From Sphingomonas sp. Leaf32 (GTDB lineage Bacteria > Pseudomonadota > Alphaproteobacteria > Sphingomonadales > Sphingomonadaceae): a DNA stretch of 64,000 nt. Below, piece by piece: positions 1 to 8,692 of this stretch. A program made the position numbers and the translations under genes. Under the pieces are notes generated by a model. It made no database searches. It saw only the letters and a program-made list of their open reading frames with translations, and was not told the origin of the DNA. The DNA lies in NCBI RefSeq assembly GCF_001421765.1, contig NZ_LMLA01000013.1, forward strand, positions 62,001 to 126,000, read 5' to 3'. How positions within the stretch are numbered: position 1 is the first letter of the stretch; each line of letters opens with the position of its first letter.

Positions 1-10
1 AAAATCATCC

Positions 11-41
11 TTGACCAACTAAATCACACTAGTAGATTTAG
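11..41 (+). promoter_or_regulatory. Putative promoter/operator of the fructan operon
   Basis: An inverted repeat CTAAATC (19-25), nine bases, GATTTAG (35-41) lies just upstream of the fructokinase gene. It overlaps a plausible sigma70-like promoter, TTGACC at 11-16 and TAGATT at 33-38. The placement fits an operator for a local regulator, which would have to be encoded left of the window. The promoter hexamers are weak and are inferred by eye. Confidence 0.35.
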
Positions 42-127
42 TCGCATCGACCGCGTAAAGCGGCGGGTGATGGGAGAGTGACGATGGCGACGGAATCGCA
101 GCGTGGATGTGGGGCGGAACGCCGGTG

Positions 128-1090
128 GTGAGCGAACCGCTGCTACTCGGCGGGATAGAGGCCGGGGGCACCAAGTTCCTGTGCGCCGTTGCCGACCGCG
201 ACGGAACGATCCTGACCGAAACCCGGATCGCGACTACGAACCCGGACGAAACGCTGGGCGCGGCGACTGCCTTTTTCCGTGATGCGCAGCGTATCCATGG
301 ACGCCTGTCGGCCCTTTCGGTCGGCAGTTTCGGGCCATTGTCGCTCAATCCGCTGGCGACCGATTACGGCTACATCACCTCGACCCCGAAGCCGGGTTGG
401 GAGAATGTCGATCTGCTTGGCCATCTGAGCCGGACGATCGATGCGCCGCTTACGCTCGACACCGACGTGAACTGCGCAGCGGTGGGCGAGCGGCTGTTCG
501 GCAGTGGGCAGGGGCTGGACAGTTTCTGCTATGTCACGATCGGTACCGGGATCGGCGTCGGCCTGCTGATCGGTGGCGCGCCGCATGGCGGGGCGAACCA
601 CCCGGAGGCCGGGCATATCCAGGTTCCGCGCGCACCGGGGGACGAGGCTTTTGCCGGCATCTGCCCGTTCCACGGCGATTGCCTGGAAGGATTGGCCAGC
701 GGTCCGGCGATGCGCGCCCGGTGGGGCGTGCCGGCCGAACAACTGCCCGCCGATCATCCGGCATGGGCCATCGAGGCGGACTATATTGCCGCGTTGTGCG
801 CCACGCTGACCTATGTCATCCGCCCCGACCGGATCATCGTCGGCGGTGGGGTGATGCAGCCGCAAATGTATGGCCGGGTGCGCGCGGCGTTGGTCGCGAA
901 GCTCGCGGGCTATGACGCCAGTATGCGCGCGATCGACATGAACGATTATATCGCCGCGCCGACAGCGGGTGCGTCGGCCGGGCTTACCGGCGCGCTGGCG
1001 CTCGCCTATCGCACCGCGACCCGTCAATGGCCGATGCACTGGCGCATGGCCGAACCCCTTCACACGAACAAGGAGACGGTCGATGCATAG
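128..1090 (+). CDS. ROK-family fructokinase
   Basis: Predicted cytoplasmic sugar kinase of the ROK family that phosphorylates fructose with ATP. The N-terminus carries the phosphate-binding motif GGIEAGGTKF, followed by GSFGPL and the LDTDVNCAA segment that bears the catalytic Asp. A zinc-type cluster reads CPFHGDCLEGLASGPA, as in YdhR-type ROK fructokinases. The protein is about 320 residues, normal for the family. An ATG at 107 is possible, but GTG at 125 or 128 sits 4-8 bases after a GGGGCGGAA stretch and begins close to the conserved core, so GTG is preferred. It overlaps the sugar-porter start by 8 bases, and the neighbouring GH32 genes make fructose the most likely substrate. Confidence 0.85.
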   Translation: MSEPLLLGGIEAGGTKFLCAVADRDGTILTETRIATTNPDETLGAATAFFRDAQRIHGRLSALSVGSFGPLSLNPLATDYGYITSTPKPGWENVDLLGHLSRTIDAPLTLDTDVNCAAVGERLFGSGQGLDSFCYVTIGTGIGVGLLIGGAPHGGANHPEAGHIQVPRAPGDEAFAGICPFHGDCLEGLASGPAMRARWGVPAEQLPADHPAWAIEADYIAALCATLTYVIRPDRIIVGGGVMQPQMYGRVRAALVAKLAGYDASMRAIDMNDYIAAPTAGASAGLTGALALAYRTATRQWPMHWRMAEPLHTNKETVDA

Positions 1091-2459
1091 CATCGCGACG
1101 CCGGGTGGCCGGCAGGATGTTGACGATGCGCGGGCGACGACCGCGATCGTGCTGAGCGCGGCCGGCGCGGCGCTGGGCGGGTTGCTGTTCGGCTTCGACA
1201 CCGCCGTCATCTCCGGCGCGACGCAGGCGCTGCAGGAACGCTTCGCGCTGACCGATGCGTCGCTGGGCTTCACGGTCGCGTCGGCGCTGATCGGAACCGT
1301 CATCGGCTCGCTGGTCACCGGCGCGCCGGCGGATCGGTATGGGCGCAAAGCGATCATGCTGTCGGTCGCGATTGCCTATGTCATCTCCTCGCTTGGCACC
1401 GGACTGGCACAGAGTTGGCCGATGCTGATCGGTTTCCGGTTTCTCGGCGGCCTCGCGATCGGTGCGGCGTCGGTGGTGACCCCGATCTACATCGCCGAGG
1501 TGTCCCCGGCGAAGTTCCGGGGCCGACTGGTCGCGATGAACCAGCTCAACATCGTGCTGGGTATCCTGATCGCGTTCCTCAGCAACTATCTGATCGCGCA
1601 GGCGCTGCCGCCAGAGGCGGCGTGGCGGTGGATGTTCGGCATCGTCGCCGTGCCCTCCGCACTGTTCCTCGCCGTGACCTTTTTCCTGCCCGAAAGCCCG
1701 CGCTGGCTGGCGGTGCAGGGGGAACGGATCAAAGCGGCGCATGTCATGACTCGCCTCGGCTTCCTCGACCCGCAAGCCGAACTGGCGCGCATCGAAGCCG
1801 CCGAGCGCCGCGATGCGGGACAGGGCGATACCCGCCTGTTCCAGAGCGCGCACAGCTTTCCGGTGGCCTGCGCCATTGCCATCGCGTTGTTCAACCAGCT
1901 GTCGGGGATCAACGCGCTGCTGTATTACGCACCGCGTATCTTCGAACTGGCGGGTGCCGGTGCGGACAGCGCCCTGCTCCAGTCGATCGCCGTCGGCGGC
2001 ACCAATCTGCTGTTCACCGTGGCGGCGCTGTTCTTTATCGACCGCTTCGGGCGGCGGCCACTGCTGTTCGTCGGGTCGATCGTCTGCGCCGCCGCGCTGT
2101 TGCTGGTGGGCTGGCAGCTCGAACGCGCGGTGCCGAACGGTACGCTGATCCTCGGCGGACTGCTCGCCTTCATCGCCGCCTTCGCGATCAGTCAGGGCGC
2201 GGTGATCTGGGTCTTCATCTCCGAAGTATTCCCGAGCGCCGTGCGTGGCAAGGGACAGGCGCTCGGCTCCACGACCCACTGGGTCGCGGCGGCGGCGATC
2301 ACCTGGCTGTTCCCCATCGTGGCGAGCGCGGTCGGGGGCTGGGTCTTCGCGTTCTTCGGCGCGATGATGTTGCTGCAACTGTTGTGGACCGTGCGGGTGA
2401 TGCCGGAGACGAACGGCGTCGCGCTGGAAGACATGAATTTGAAGGGGAAGGCGGCATGA
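1083..2459 (+). CDS. MFS sugar porter (fructose or small fructan uptake)
   Basis: Inner-membrane symporter of the sugar-porter branch of the major facilitator superfamily, 458 residues with about 12 hydrophobic segments. Diagnostic motifs are GFDTAVISGA in helix 1, DRYGRK in the loop between helices 2 and 3, PESPRWL after helix 6, DRFGRRPL, and PETNG near the C-terminus. The reading frame is open upstream, but ATG 1083 overlaps the end of the kinase gene and matches family N-termini. Its stop overlaps the GH32 start (ATGA). The context suggests import of fructose released outside or in the periplasm. Substrate is inferred from neighbours only. Confidence 0.88.
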   Translation: MHSIATPGGRQDVDDARATTAIVLSAAGAALGGLLFGFDTAVISGATQALQERFALTDASLGFTVASALIGTVIGSLVTGAPADRYGRKAIMLSVAIAYVISSLGTGLAQSWPMLIGFRFLGGLAIGAASVVTPIYIAEVSPAKFRGRLVAMNQLNIVLGILIAFLSNYLIAQALPPEAAWRWMFGIVAVPSALFLAVTFFLPESPRWLAVQGERIKAAHVMTRLGFLDPQAELARIEAAERRDAGQGDTRLFQSAHSFPVACAIAIALFNQLSGINALLYYAPRIFELAGAGADSALLQSIAVGGTNLLFTVAALFFIDRFGRRPLLFVGSIVCAAALLLVGWQLERAVPNGTLILGGLLAFIAAFAISQGAVIWVFISEVFPSAVRGKGQALGSTTHWVAAAAITWLFPIVASAVGGWVFAFFGAMMLLQLLWTVRVMPETNGVALEDMNLKGKAA

Positions 2460-3958
2460 AGCGGCTCGCGATCCTTGCCATGACCGGTCTTGCGCTGGCC
2501 ACCACCGCCTCGGCCCAGCGGCCCGATCCGCGCCCGACCTTTCACTTCGCGCCTGCGCGGAACTGGATGAACGACCCCAACGGCCTCGTCTATTATGACG
2601 GCGAGTATCATCTGTTCTTCCAGTACAACCCACATGGCGACCGCTGGGGCCATATGAACTGGGGCCATGCGGTCAGCCGCGATCTGGTCCACTGGCAGGA
2701 ACTGCCGATCGCGATCCCCGAAACCGCCGACGTCATGGCCTTTTCGGGCAGCGCGGTGGTCGACTGGAACAACACCACCGGCTTCGGGCGGGGCGGCAAG
2801 CCGCCGCTGGTCGCGATCTATACCGGCCATAATCCCAAGGCGAAGCTGCAGTCGCAATATGTCGCCTACAGCAACGATCACGGCCGCACCTGGACCGTCC
2901 ATGGCGAGGTGCTGAGCGTCGGATCGCCCGAATTCCGCGATCCCAAGGTCTTCTGGCACGCCCCGACCAAGCGCTGGGTAATGGTCGCGGTGATGGCGCT
3001 TGAGAACCGCGCGGTGCTGTTCACCTCGCCCGACCTGAAGCAATGGACCTTCGCCAGCAGCTTCGGCCCCGCCGGTGGACGCGGCAAGAACTGGGAATGT
3101 CCCGACCTGTTCGAACTGCCGGTCGAGGGTGGCGCGCCGGGTGAGAAGCGCTGGGTGCTGGGCATCAACCTGGGCGACAATGCCGTCGGCGGAGGCTCGG
3201 GCGGGCAATATTTCGTGGGCGATTTCGACGGCAAGCGCTTCACCACCGTTCCGGGCTGGCCGGGCGAAGCGCAATGGATGGACTATGGCGCGGATTTCTA
3301 TGCCGCCGTGTCGTGGAACGACCTGCCGAAGAGCGACCCCCGGCGCATCTGGATCGGCTGGGCGAACGACTGGCGCTATGCCGAGGCGATCCCGACCTGG
3401 CCGGCACGCGGGCTGATGACCGTCCCGCGCGAGGTGACGCTGAAGAGGACGCCTGCCGGCTATCGCATCGCACAGGCTCCGGTGCGCGAAGTCGCGACCC
3501 TGCACGGCACGCGGCAGGATTTCGCGGCGACGCTGGGCGAGACGCCGATCGACCTGCCGGTTGCCGGCGGTTCGGCCGACCTGACATTGGACCTCGACAC
3601 CGGCACCGCCGATCAGGTGACGATCGCGCTCACTGACGAACAGGGGTACCAGACGCTGATCGGCGTCAATCCGGGCGTGGACGAGGTGTTCGTCGACCGC
3701 ACCCGGTCGGGGCCGCACTTCCATGACGGCTTCGCCAACCGCCATGTCGCGCCAATCGACCTGAAGGGGAAGCGCGTGCGGTTGCGGCTGCTGGCCGACC
3801 AGTCGATCCTCGAACTGTTCATCGGCGACGGCACACGCACCATCACCGACCGTTTCTTTCGCGGGGGCGGGCAGTTGCGCTGGAGCGCCAGCGCACGCGG
3901 CGGCAACGCGAAGCTGACGATGCAGGCTTGGCCGATGGCCGGGGGGACGCGGCCATGA
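2456..3958 (+). CDS. Secreted glycoside hydrolase family 32 (levanase/inulinase/invertase type)
   Basis: A 500-residue beta-fructosidase with a cleavable signal peptide ending ALATTASA before QRPDP, so it is probably periplasmic. The GH32 catalytic set is complete: nucleophile Asp40 in WMNDPNG, transition-state Asp162 in FRDPK, and acid/base Glu214 in ECPDLF. After the five-bladed propeller comes the usual C-terminal beta-sandwich (roughly residues 350-500), containing the ILELFIGDG segment. The start codon ATG 2456 shares ATGA with the transporter stop, giving translational coupling. It would cleave fructan oligomers or sucrose for the fructokinase pathway; chain-length preference cannot be told from sequence. 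Confidence 0.92.
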   Translation: MKRLAILAMTGLALATTASAQRPDPRPTFHFAPARNWMNDPNGLVYYDGEYHLFFQYNPHGDRWGHMNWGHAVSRDLVHWQELPIAIPETADVMAFSGSAVVDWNNTTGFGRGGKPPLVAIYTGHNPKAKLQSQYVAYSNDHGRTWTVHGEVLSVGSPEFRDPKVFWHAPTKRWVMVAVMALENRAVLFTSPDLKQWTFASSFGPAGGRGKNWECPDLFELPVEGGAPGEKRWVLGINLGDNAVGGGSGGQYFVGDFDGKRFTTVPGWPGEAQWMDYGADFYAAVSWNDLPKSDPRRIWIGWANDWRYAEAIPTWPARGLMTVPREVTLKRTPAGYRIAQAPVREVATLHGTRQDFAATLGETPIDLPVAGGSADLTLDLDTGTADQVTIALTDEQGYQTLIGVNPGVDEVFVDRTRSGPHFHDGFANRHVAPIDLKGKRVRLRLLADQSILELFIGDGTRTITDRFFRGGGQLRWSASARGGNAKLTMQAWPMAGGTRP

Positions 3959-4040
3959 TCGAGACGACCGCGCCGGGCTGAGCCGGCCACCACCGAACAA
4001 GACATTGCCAATAAAAAATAACGGAAATCTGGGAGGATTT

Positions 4041-6845
4041 ATGCCGAAGACGTTGCTCGCCCTTTTGACATCGAGTGCGCTGATCCCGCTCGCCATCACC
4101 CCCGCCGCCGCGCAGGAAACGACCGCCCAATCCGAGGCGGACGCCGCGCCCGAAAATGATGGCGGGGCCGACATCATCGTCACCGGGTACCGCGCCGCGC
4201 TCGGCTCCGCGCAGGAGATCAAGCGCAATTCATCCTCGATCGTCGATGCGATCGTGTCGAACGACATCGGCAAGCTGCCCGACAACAACGCCGCCGAAGC
4301 GATCGCGCGCGTCACCGGCGTCACCGTGCAGCGCTACAACGACGAAGCCGGCGTCATCCTCGTGCGTGGCCTGCCCGACGTCGCCACCACCTTCAACGGC
4401 CGCGAATTCTTTTCGGCCGAGGACCGCGTACTGCACCTGCAGGATTTCCCGGCGGGCGTCGCGGCGGGGATCGAGGTCTATAAGTCCGGTACGTCCGACC
4501 TGATCGAACCGGGCCTTGCCGGCCTGGTCAACCTGCGCTCGCGCCGGCCGTTCGACGTAAAGGATACCGAGATCGCGGGGGAACTGCGCGGATCGTACAA
4601 CGATCAGGCAAAGGCGTTCGACCCGGCGGGCAACCTGTTGCTGACGAAGCGGTGGGATACACCGATCGGTGAGATCGGCGCGCTCATCAACGTCAGCTAC
4701 GTCCGCACCACCTATCGCAATGCCGATCGCTATGCCGATTCCGCCGTGATTTCGCCGCGCGGCTTCGGCGCGGACGATCCGGCCGATGATCTGAGGGTCA
4801 CGACGCCGGGCGTCGGCACCGATTTCCGCTTTCCCGCCAATGCCGGCAATTTCTATGAAAAGGGCGTGCGACACCGCCCGGCGGTCAACGGCACGATCCA
4901 GTGGCGACCGACCCCGAACCTCGAGCTGTTCGCCGAAGGGCTGTGGCAGGCCTATCGTGGCGAAGTGCTGCGCGATGCGTTCAACGTCAATTTCGAACGC
5001 CGCGATGCAAACGGCGTCGCGCCGACGCTCAGCAACGTCGTGCTGGTGTCCGGCGAGCCGAACAAGGCGGCGAGCTTTACCAAGACCGGCGGCTATGTTC
5101 CCGAATTCTACCGGTCGACGCAGAACGACCGCACCGACACATGGCAGGCGGCGACCGGCTTCAAATGGACCACCGGCCGCGCGATCCTGTCGGGCGACTT
5201 CGCCTATACCAACAGCAAATATCAGGCGTCGGAATACAGCCTAGACGCGCAGCTGGCGTCGGCCCCGACGATCAATGTCGACTGGGACGTACGTGGATCG
5301 GCTGTGTTCGACCTGGGCGGCTATGCCATCGACAATCCGGCCAATACCCGCTGGCGTGGTTATTATCAGCGCGAGTTCGTGACGAAGGGCGACGGGGTAC
5401 AGGGGCGGATCGACCTCGACCTCGAAACCGATTGGGGCTGGCTGCCGCGCCTGCAATTCGGGTTCCGCGCCAGCGACCGCAACGCGTCGTCGCAGAACAA
5501 CAACCGCTATGCCTATACCGCCGGCCTGAATATCGCGCTCGACAGCCTGCCGACCGGTGGACTCGGCCTTATCACCGACGGCTTTCGCGGAGATCCGCAG
5601 CGGTTCCAGAACTGGCTGGCGCCGGGTCGCGACGCGATCCGCGAGAATGGCGAGGCGCTTCGGCTGCTGGCGCTGCAATCTGTCCAGCGCGCGACCGTGC
5701 TGTTTCCGTGGGACAATGGCATTCGTGAAGCGGTGACGAAGTTCGCTACCGCCGACATCCCCTACGATCCGCTGGGTGGCTTCACCGCCAGCGAAGCCAG
5801 CTATGCGACCTATGGGCAAGGCAAGTTCGACGTCGATCTGGGCGGGGTGCGGATCGACGGCACCGTCGGTGCGCGCATCGTCAATACCGACGGCACCTAT
5901 CGCGGGTTCAGCCGTGTTCAGGCCGCCGACGGCACGGTCGGCGTCGTTCCCAGCGTCACGCGGCAGAATTACGTCGACGTGCTGCCCTCCGCCATCGCCC
6001 GGGTCCGCTTCTCGAACGAATGGCAGATGCGCCTGGGCTATACCCAGACCCGGACCCGGCCGGGTTTCGGGCAGCTCAACCCGTCGATCAACATCACCCG
6101 CAACAGCGTGGGGCCGGACGGCACGCCGCCGGTGTTCGACGCGACCGGCTCCGGCGGCAACCCCGACCTGCGCCCGCTGACGTCGAAGAATTACGACGCC
6201 AGCCTCGAATGGTATTTCTCGAAGAACGGATCGGCCTCGATCGCGGCCTTCTATCGCGATCTCAATGGCTTCATCGGCTATTACACGCAGGTCGTGAACG
6301 ATCCGATCTATGGCCGGGTGCAGCTCAACCGTCCCGAAAATGCCGGTAATGGTCGGATCAAGGGGGTCGAGGCATCGTTGCAGACGTTCTTCGACTTCCT
6401 GCCGGGTGCGCTGTCGGGCTTCGGCGTGCAGGGCAACGTCACCTATCTCGACGGCACCAACCAGTTGCCGCAGGTGCTGGGTGAGGGGGACCGTCAGGTC
6501 GAGATCACCGGCCTGTCGAAATGGGCGTACAACCTGACCGGCTTTTATGAAAAGGCGGGCATTTCGGCCCGGCTATCCTACAACTGGCGCTCACGCCACG
6601 TCACCAGCTACAACCGCAATATCAACGAAGAGCAATATGCGGGCGAACTGGTACAGCCGATTTCGCGGCTCGACTTTTCGGCCAGCTACGACGCGTTCAG
6701 GAATATCTCGCTGGTCGCCAATGTGAGCAACATCCTGGCGCAACCGTTCAGGAACTATCGTTTCTACAACGAAACCCAGTCTTTTGGCCGCGACCTGCGG
6801 ATCGAGGGGCGGTATTTCAGCCTCGGCGTCCGCTTCAAGATGTAG
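4041..6845 (+). CDS. TonB-dependent receptor (fructan/fructo-oligosaccharide)
   Basis: Outer-membrane active transporter of 934 residues. It has a signal peptide ending AITPAAAQ, a TonB-box-like DIIVTGYR segment, a plug domain containing DIGKLPDNNAAEAIARVTGV and the VRGLPDV segment, then a long 22-strand barrel ending in an aromatic-rich strand (YFSLGVRFKM). ATG 4041 follows GGGAGG at 4031-4036, so the upstream in-frame ATG at 4005 is unlikely. It lies between two GH32 genes, about 80 bases after the first, which argues for fructan import. A strong hairpin follows the stop. The substrate is inferred from context. Confidence 0.9.
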   Translation: MPKTLLALLTSSALIPLAITPAAAQETTAQSEADAAPENDGGADIIVTGYRAALGSAQEIKRNSSSIVDAIVSNDIGKLPDNNAAEAIARVTGVTVQRYNDEAGVILVRGLPDVATTFNGREFFSAEDRVLHLQDFPAGVAAGIEVYKSGTSDLIEPGLAGLVNLRSRRPFDVKDTEIAGELRGSYNDQAKAFDPAGNLLLTKRWDTPIGEIGALINVSYVRTTYRNADRYADSAVISPRGFGADDPADDLRVTTPGVGTDFRFPANAGNFYEKGVRHRPAVNGTIQWRPTPNLELFAEGLWQAYRGEVLRDAFNVNFERRDANGVAPTLSNVVLVSGEPNKAASFTKTGGYVPEFYRSTQNDRTDTWQAATGFKWTTGRAILSGDFAYTNSKYQASEYSLDAQLASAPTINVDWDVRGSAVFDLGGYAIDNPANTRWRGYYQREFVTKGDGVQGRIDLDLETDWGWLPRLQFGFRASDRNASSQNNNRYAYTAGLNIALDSLPTGGLGLITDGFRGDPQRFQNWLAPGRDAIRENGEALRLLALQSVQRATVLFPWDNGIREAVTKFATADIPYDPLGGFTASEASYATYGQGKFDVDLGGVRIDGTVGARIVNTDGTYRGFSRVQAADGTVGVVPSVTRQNYVDVLPSAIARVRFSNEWQMRLGYTQTRTRPGFGQLNPSINITRNSVGPDGTPPVFDATGSGGNPDLRPLTSKNYDASLEWYFSKNGSASIAAFYRDLNGFIGYYTQVVNDPIYGRVQLNRPENAGNGRIKGVEASLQTFFDFLPGALSGFGVQGNVTYLDGTNQLPQVLGEGDRQVEITGLSKWAYNLTGFYEKAGISARLSYNWRSRHVTSYNRNINEEQYAGELVQPISRLDFSASYDAFRNISLVANVSNILAQPFRNYRFYNETQSFGRDLRIEGRYFSLGVRFKM

Positions 6846-6853
6846 CGCTTTCG

Positions 6854-6889
6854 GCGGTGGCGCGCCCGGCCGCGCCACCGCTCCTTTGT
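6854..6889 (+). terminator. Hairpin terminator after the fructan TBDR
   Basis: A perfect 11-bp stem, GCGGTGGCGCG (6854-6864) with CGCGCCACCGC (6871-6881), encloses a CCCGGC loop and is followed by CTCCTTTGT. This resembles an intrinsic terminator with a short U-tract. It separates the TBDR from the downstream GH32 lipoprotein gene, which has its own ribosome-binding site. Confidence 0.6.
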
Positions 6890-6980
6890 CCTGTACCCTA
6901 CCATCCGCGCGAACCGCCGGCACAGGCGACGCGCGAACCATGCCGCGCGGCCGTCCGCCGTGTGCGGAGAGGAGTTTGCC

Positions 6981-8603
6981 ATGTCTTTGATCGTTTCACG
7001 GCGTCAGACGCTCGGCCTGATCGCGACCCTGCCCATCCTGCCTGCTTGCGGGGTATCGGGGGACGGGGGCGGGGGGCTGGTGTCCACGCCCGGTCCGACG
7101 CCGACCCCGGTTCCCACGCCGACCCCCGGCGCGACCGCCACGACCGTTAGCGGACGGCCGCGCTATCATGTCGCCGCGCCGGATGGCGGGTGGATCAACG
7201 ATCCGCAGCGCCCGATCCGGATCGGCAATGGCTGGACGATGTGGGCGCTCTATAACCCTACCTGGCCGAGCGGCGGGACGGAGTGGCGGCGCTGGACCTC
7301 GACCGACCTCGTCAGCTGGACCGACCGCGGCGTGTCGATTCCCCGGAACACCACGTCGTTCGGCGATGTGTGGAGCGGCAGTGCGGTGATCGACACCAAC
7401 AACACTGCCGGATTCGGTGCGGGCACGCTGATCGCGCTGGCGACGATGCCGGCCGACAATGCCGCCGGACAGAACCAGTCGACCGCGCTATGGTATTCGC
7501 GCGACGGCGGGTCGAGCTTCACGTTCCACGCGATCGTCCACCCCAATTTTCCGGGCAACAAGCCGTTTCGCGATCCGACCGTGTTCTGGCACGCGCCCAC
7601 CTCGCGCTGGATCATGACCCTGTCGGAAGAGGGCAAGATCGGCTTCTATGCCTCGCCCGACCTGAAGCAATGGAACTATGCCAGCGGCTTCGTGTCGAGC
7701 TTGGTGGGCGGGGTGATGGAATGTTCGCACCTGTTCCCGCTGCATCTGTACGAAGCGAACGGGACGACGACGGTCGACAAATGGGTGTTGCTGGTCGGCG
7801 GCGACGGATCGGCCAGCGGCTTTACCGGCGGCACCTGTTACTGGGTCGGCAGTTTCGACGGGACGACGTTTGCAGCCGACAGCGCTACCGGGCAGTGGCT
7901 CGATGGCGGCGCCGATTATTATGCCGCGGTGGTCTGGCAGGATACGCAGGCCGCCGATCCGCTTGCCGCTGCTTGGACGATGGGCTGGATGAACAACTGG
8001 GCCTATGCCAACCAGCTTCCCGCACCCCATGGCTATCGCGGACAGCTGAGTATCGTTCGACAACTCCGCCTGCAACGAACCGCCGGCATCCCGCGCCTGC
8101 GCATGACGCCGATCGCGACGCAGAACGGTGCGTTCGCGCAGACCGTGACCGGGGCAGACCAGACCATCGCGGAAGGGACCAGTTACACATGGCCCGCCGG
8201 TGCCGGTATCGTGGCAGGACGGATCGACATGACGCTGACGCGTACCGGGAATGACTGGCCCGGTGGTGCCTGGCTGTCGGTAAGGGGCGGCGACGGGTAT
8301 TTCACCCAAGTCGGATTTGAACTGCGCGACAACCGCATATTTCTGAAACGGGATACCAGCGGACCTGATGCGCCGGCCAGCGCCGCATGGCGTCAGAACC
8401 GCAGCGTAGCCTGTGATGCATCTGGCGGGGTTGTGAGGGTCAGCATCTTTATCGATGCCGGGTCGATCGAGGTTTTCGTCAACGATGGCGAGGCTGTCTT
8501 GTCCGAAATCATCCTGGCGCCCCCCAATGCGATGGGCTTGGATTTCTCCGCTAACGGTGGTTCGCTTAGAGTCTCGGACGTCGTAATCCGCAAATTTGTA
8601 TAG
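6981..8603 (+). CDS. GH32 lipoprotein with Pro-Thr linker
   Basis: A second family-32 fructan hydrolase, 540 residues. The N-terminus is a lipoprotein signal with the lipobox LPAC. A glycine-rich stretch and a Pro-Thr repeat (residues about 34-52) follow and tether the catalytic domain away from the membrane. Catalytic positions are kept but the motifs diverge: Asp74 in WINDPQRP, Asp198 in FRDPT and Glu247 in MECSHLF (ECPDLF in the other copy). ATG 6981 follows GGAGAGGAG. A C-terminal beta-sandwich contains IEVFVNDGE. It is probably anchored at the outer membrane next to the receptor. The altered motifs suggest a linkage or chain-length preference different from the first GH32. Confidence 0.88.
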   Translation: MSLIVSRRQTLGLIATLPILPACGVSGDGGGGLVSTPGPTPTPVPTPTPGATATTVSGRPRYHVAAPDGGWINDPQRPIRIGNGWTMWALYNPTWPSGGTEWRRWTSTDLVSWTDRGVSIPRNTTSFGDVWSGSAVIDTNNTAGFGAGTLIALATMPADNAAGQNQSTALWYSRDGGSSFTFHAIVHPNFPGNKPFRDPTVFWHAPTSRWIMTLSEEGKIGFYASPDLKQWNYASGFVSSLVGGVMECSHLFPLHLYEANGTTTVDKWVLLVGGDGSASGFTGGTCYWVGSFDGTTFAADSATGQWLDGGADYYAAVVWQDTQAADPLAAAWTMGWMNNWAYANQLPAPHGYRGQLSIVRQLRLQRTAGIPRLRMTPIATQNGAFAQTVTGADQTIAEGTSYTWPAGAGIVAGRIDMTLTRTGNDWPGGAWLSVRGGDGYFTQVGFELRDNRIFLKRDTSGPDAPASAAWRQNRSVACDASGGVVRVSIFIDAGSIEVFVNDGEAVLSEIILAPPNAMGLDFSANGGSLRVSDVVIRKFV

Positions 8604-8692
8604 ATGCTGGCGAAGACACTTGGGATGCAAAGCCTGTCCATCTTATGATTGGGCGCCATGTTCGTCGGCAACGATCAAGTGTGGTCGGTCGC

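Noticed and set aside
984-2633. Long minus-strand frame (549 codons) opposite the sugar porter
   Set aside because: High-GC antisense shadow: Arg/Gln/Asp-rich composition, no domain, and the opposite strand encodes a clear MFS and GH32.
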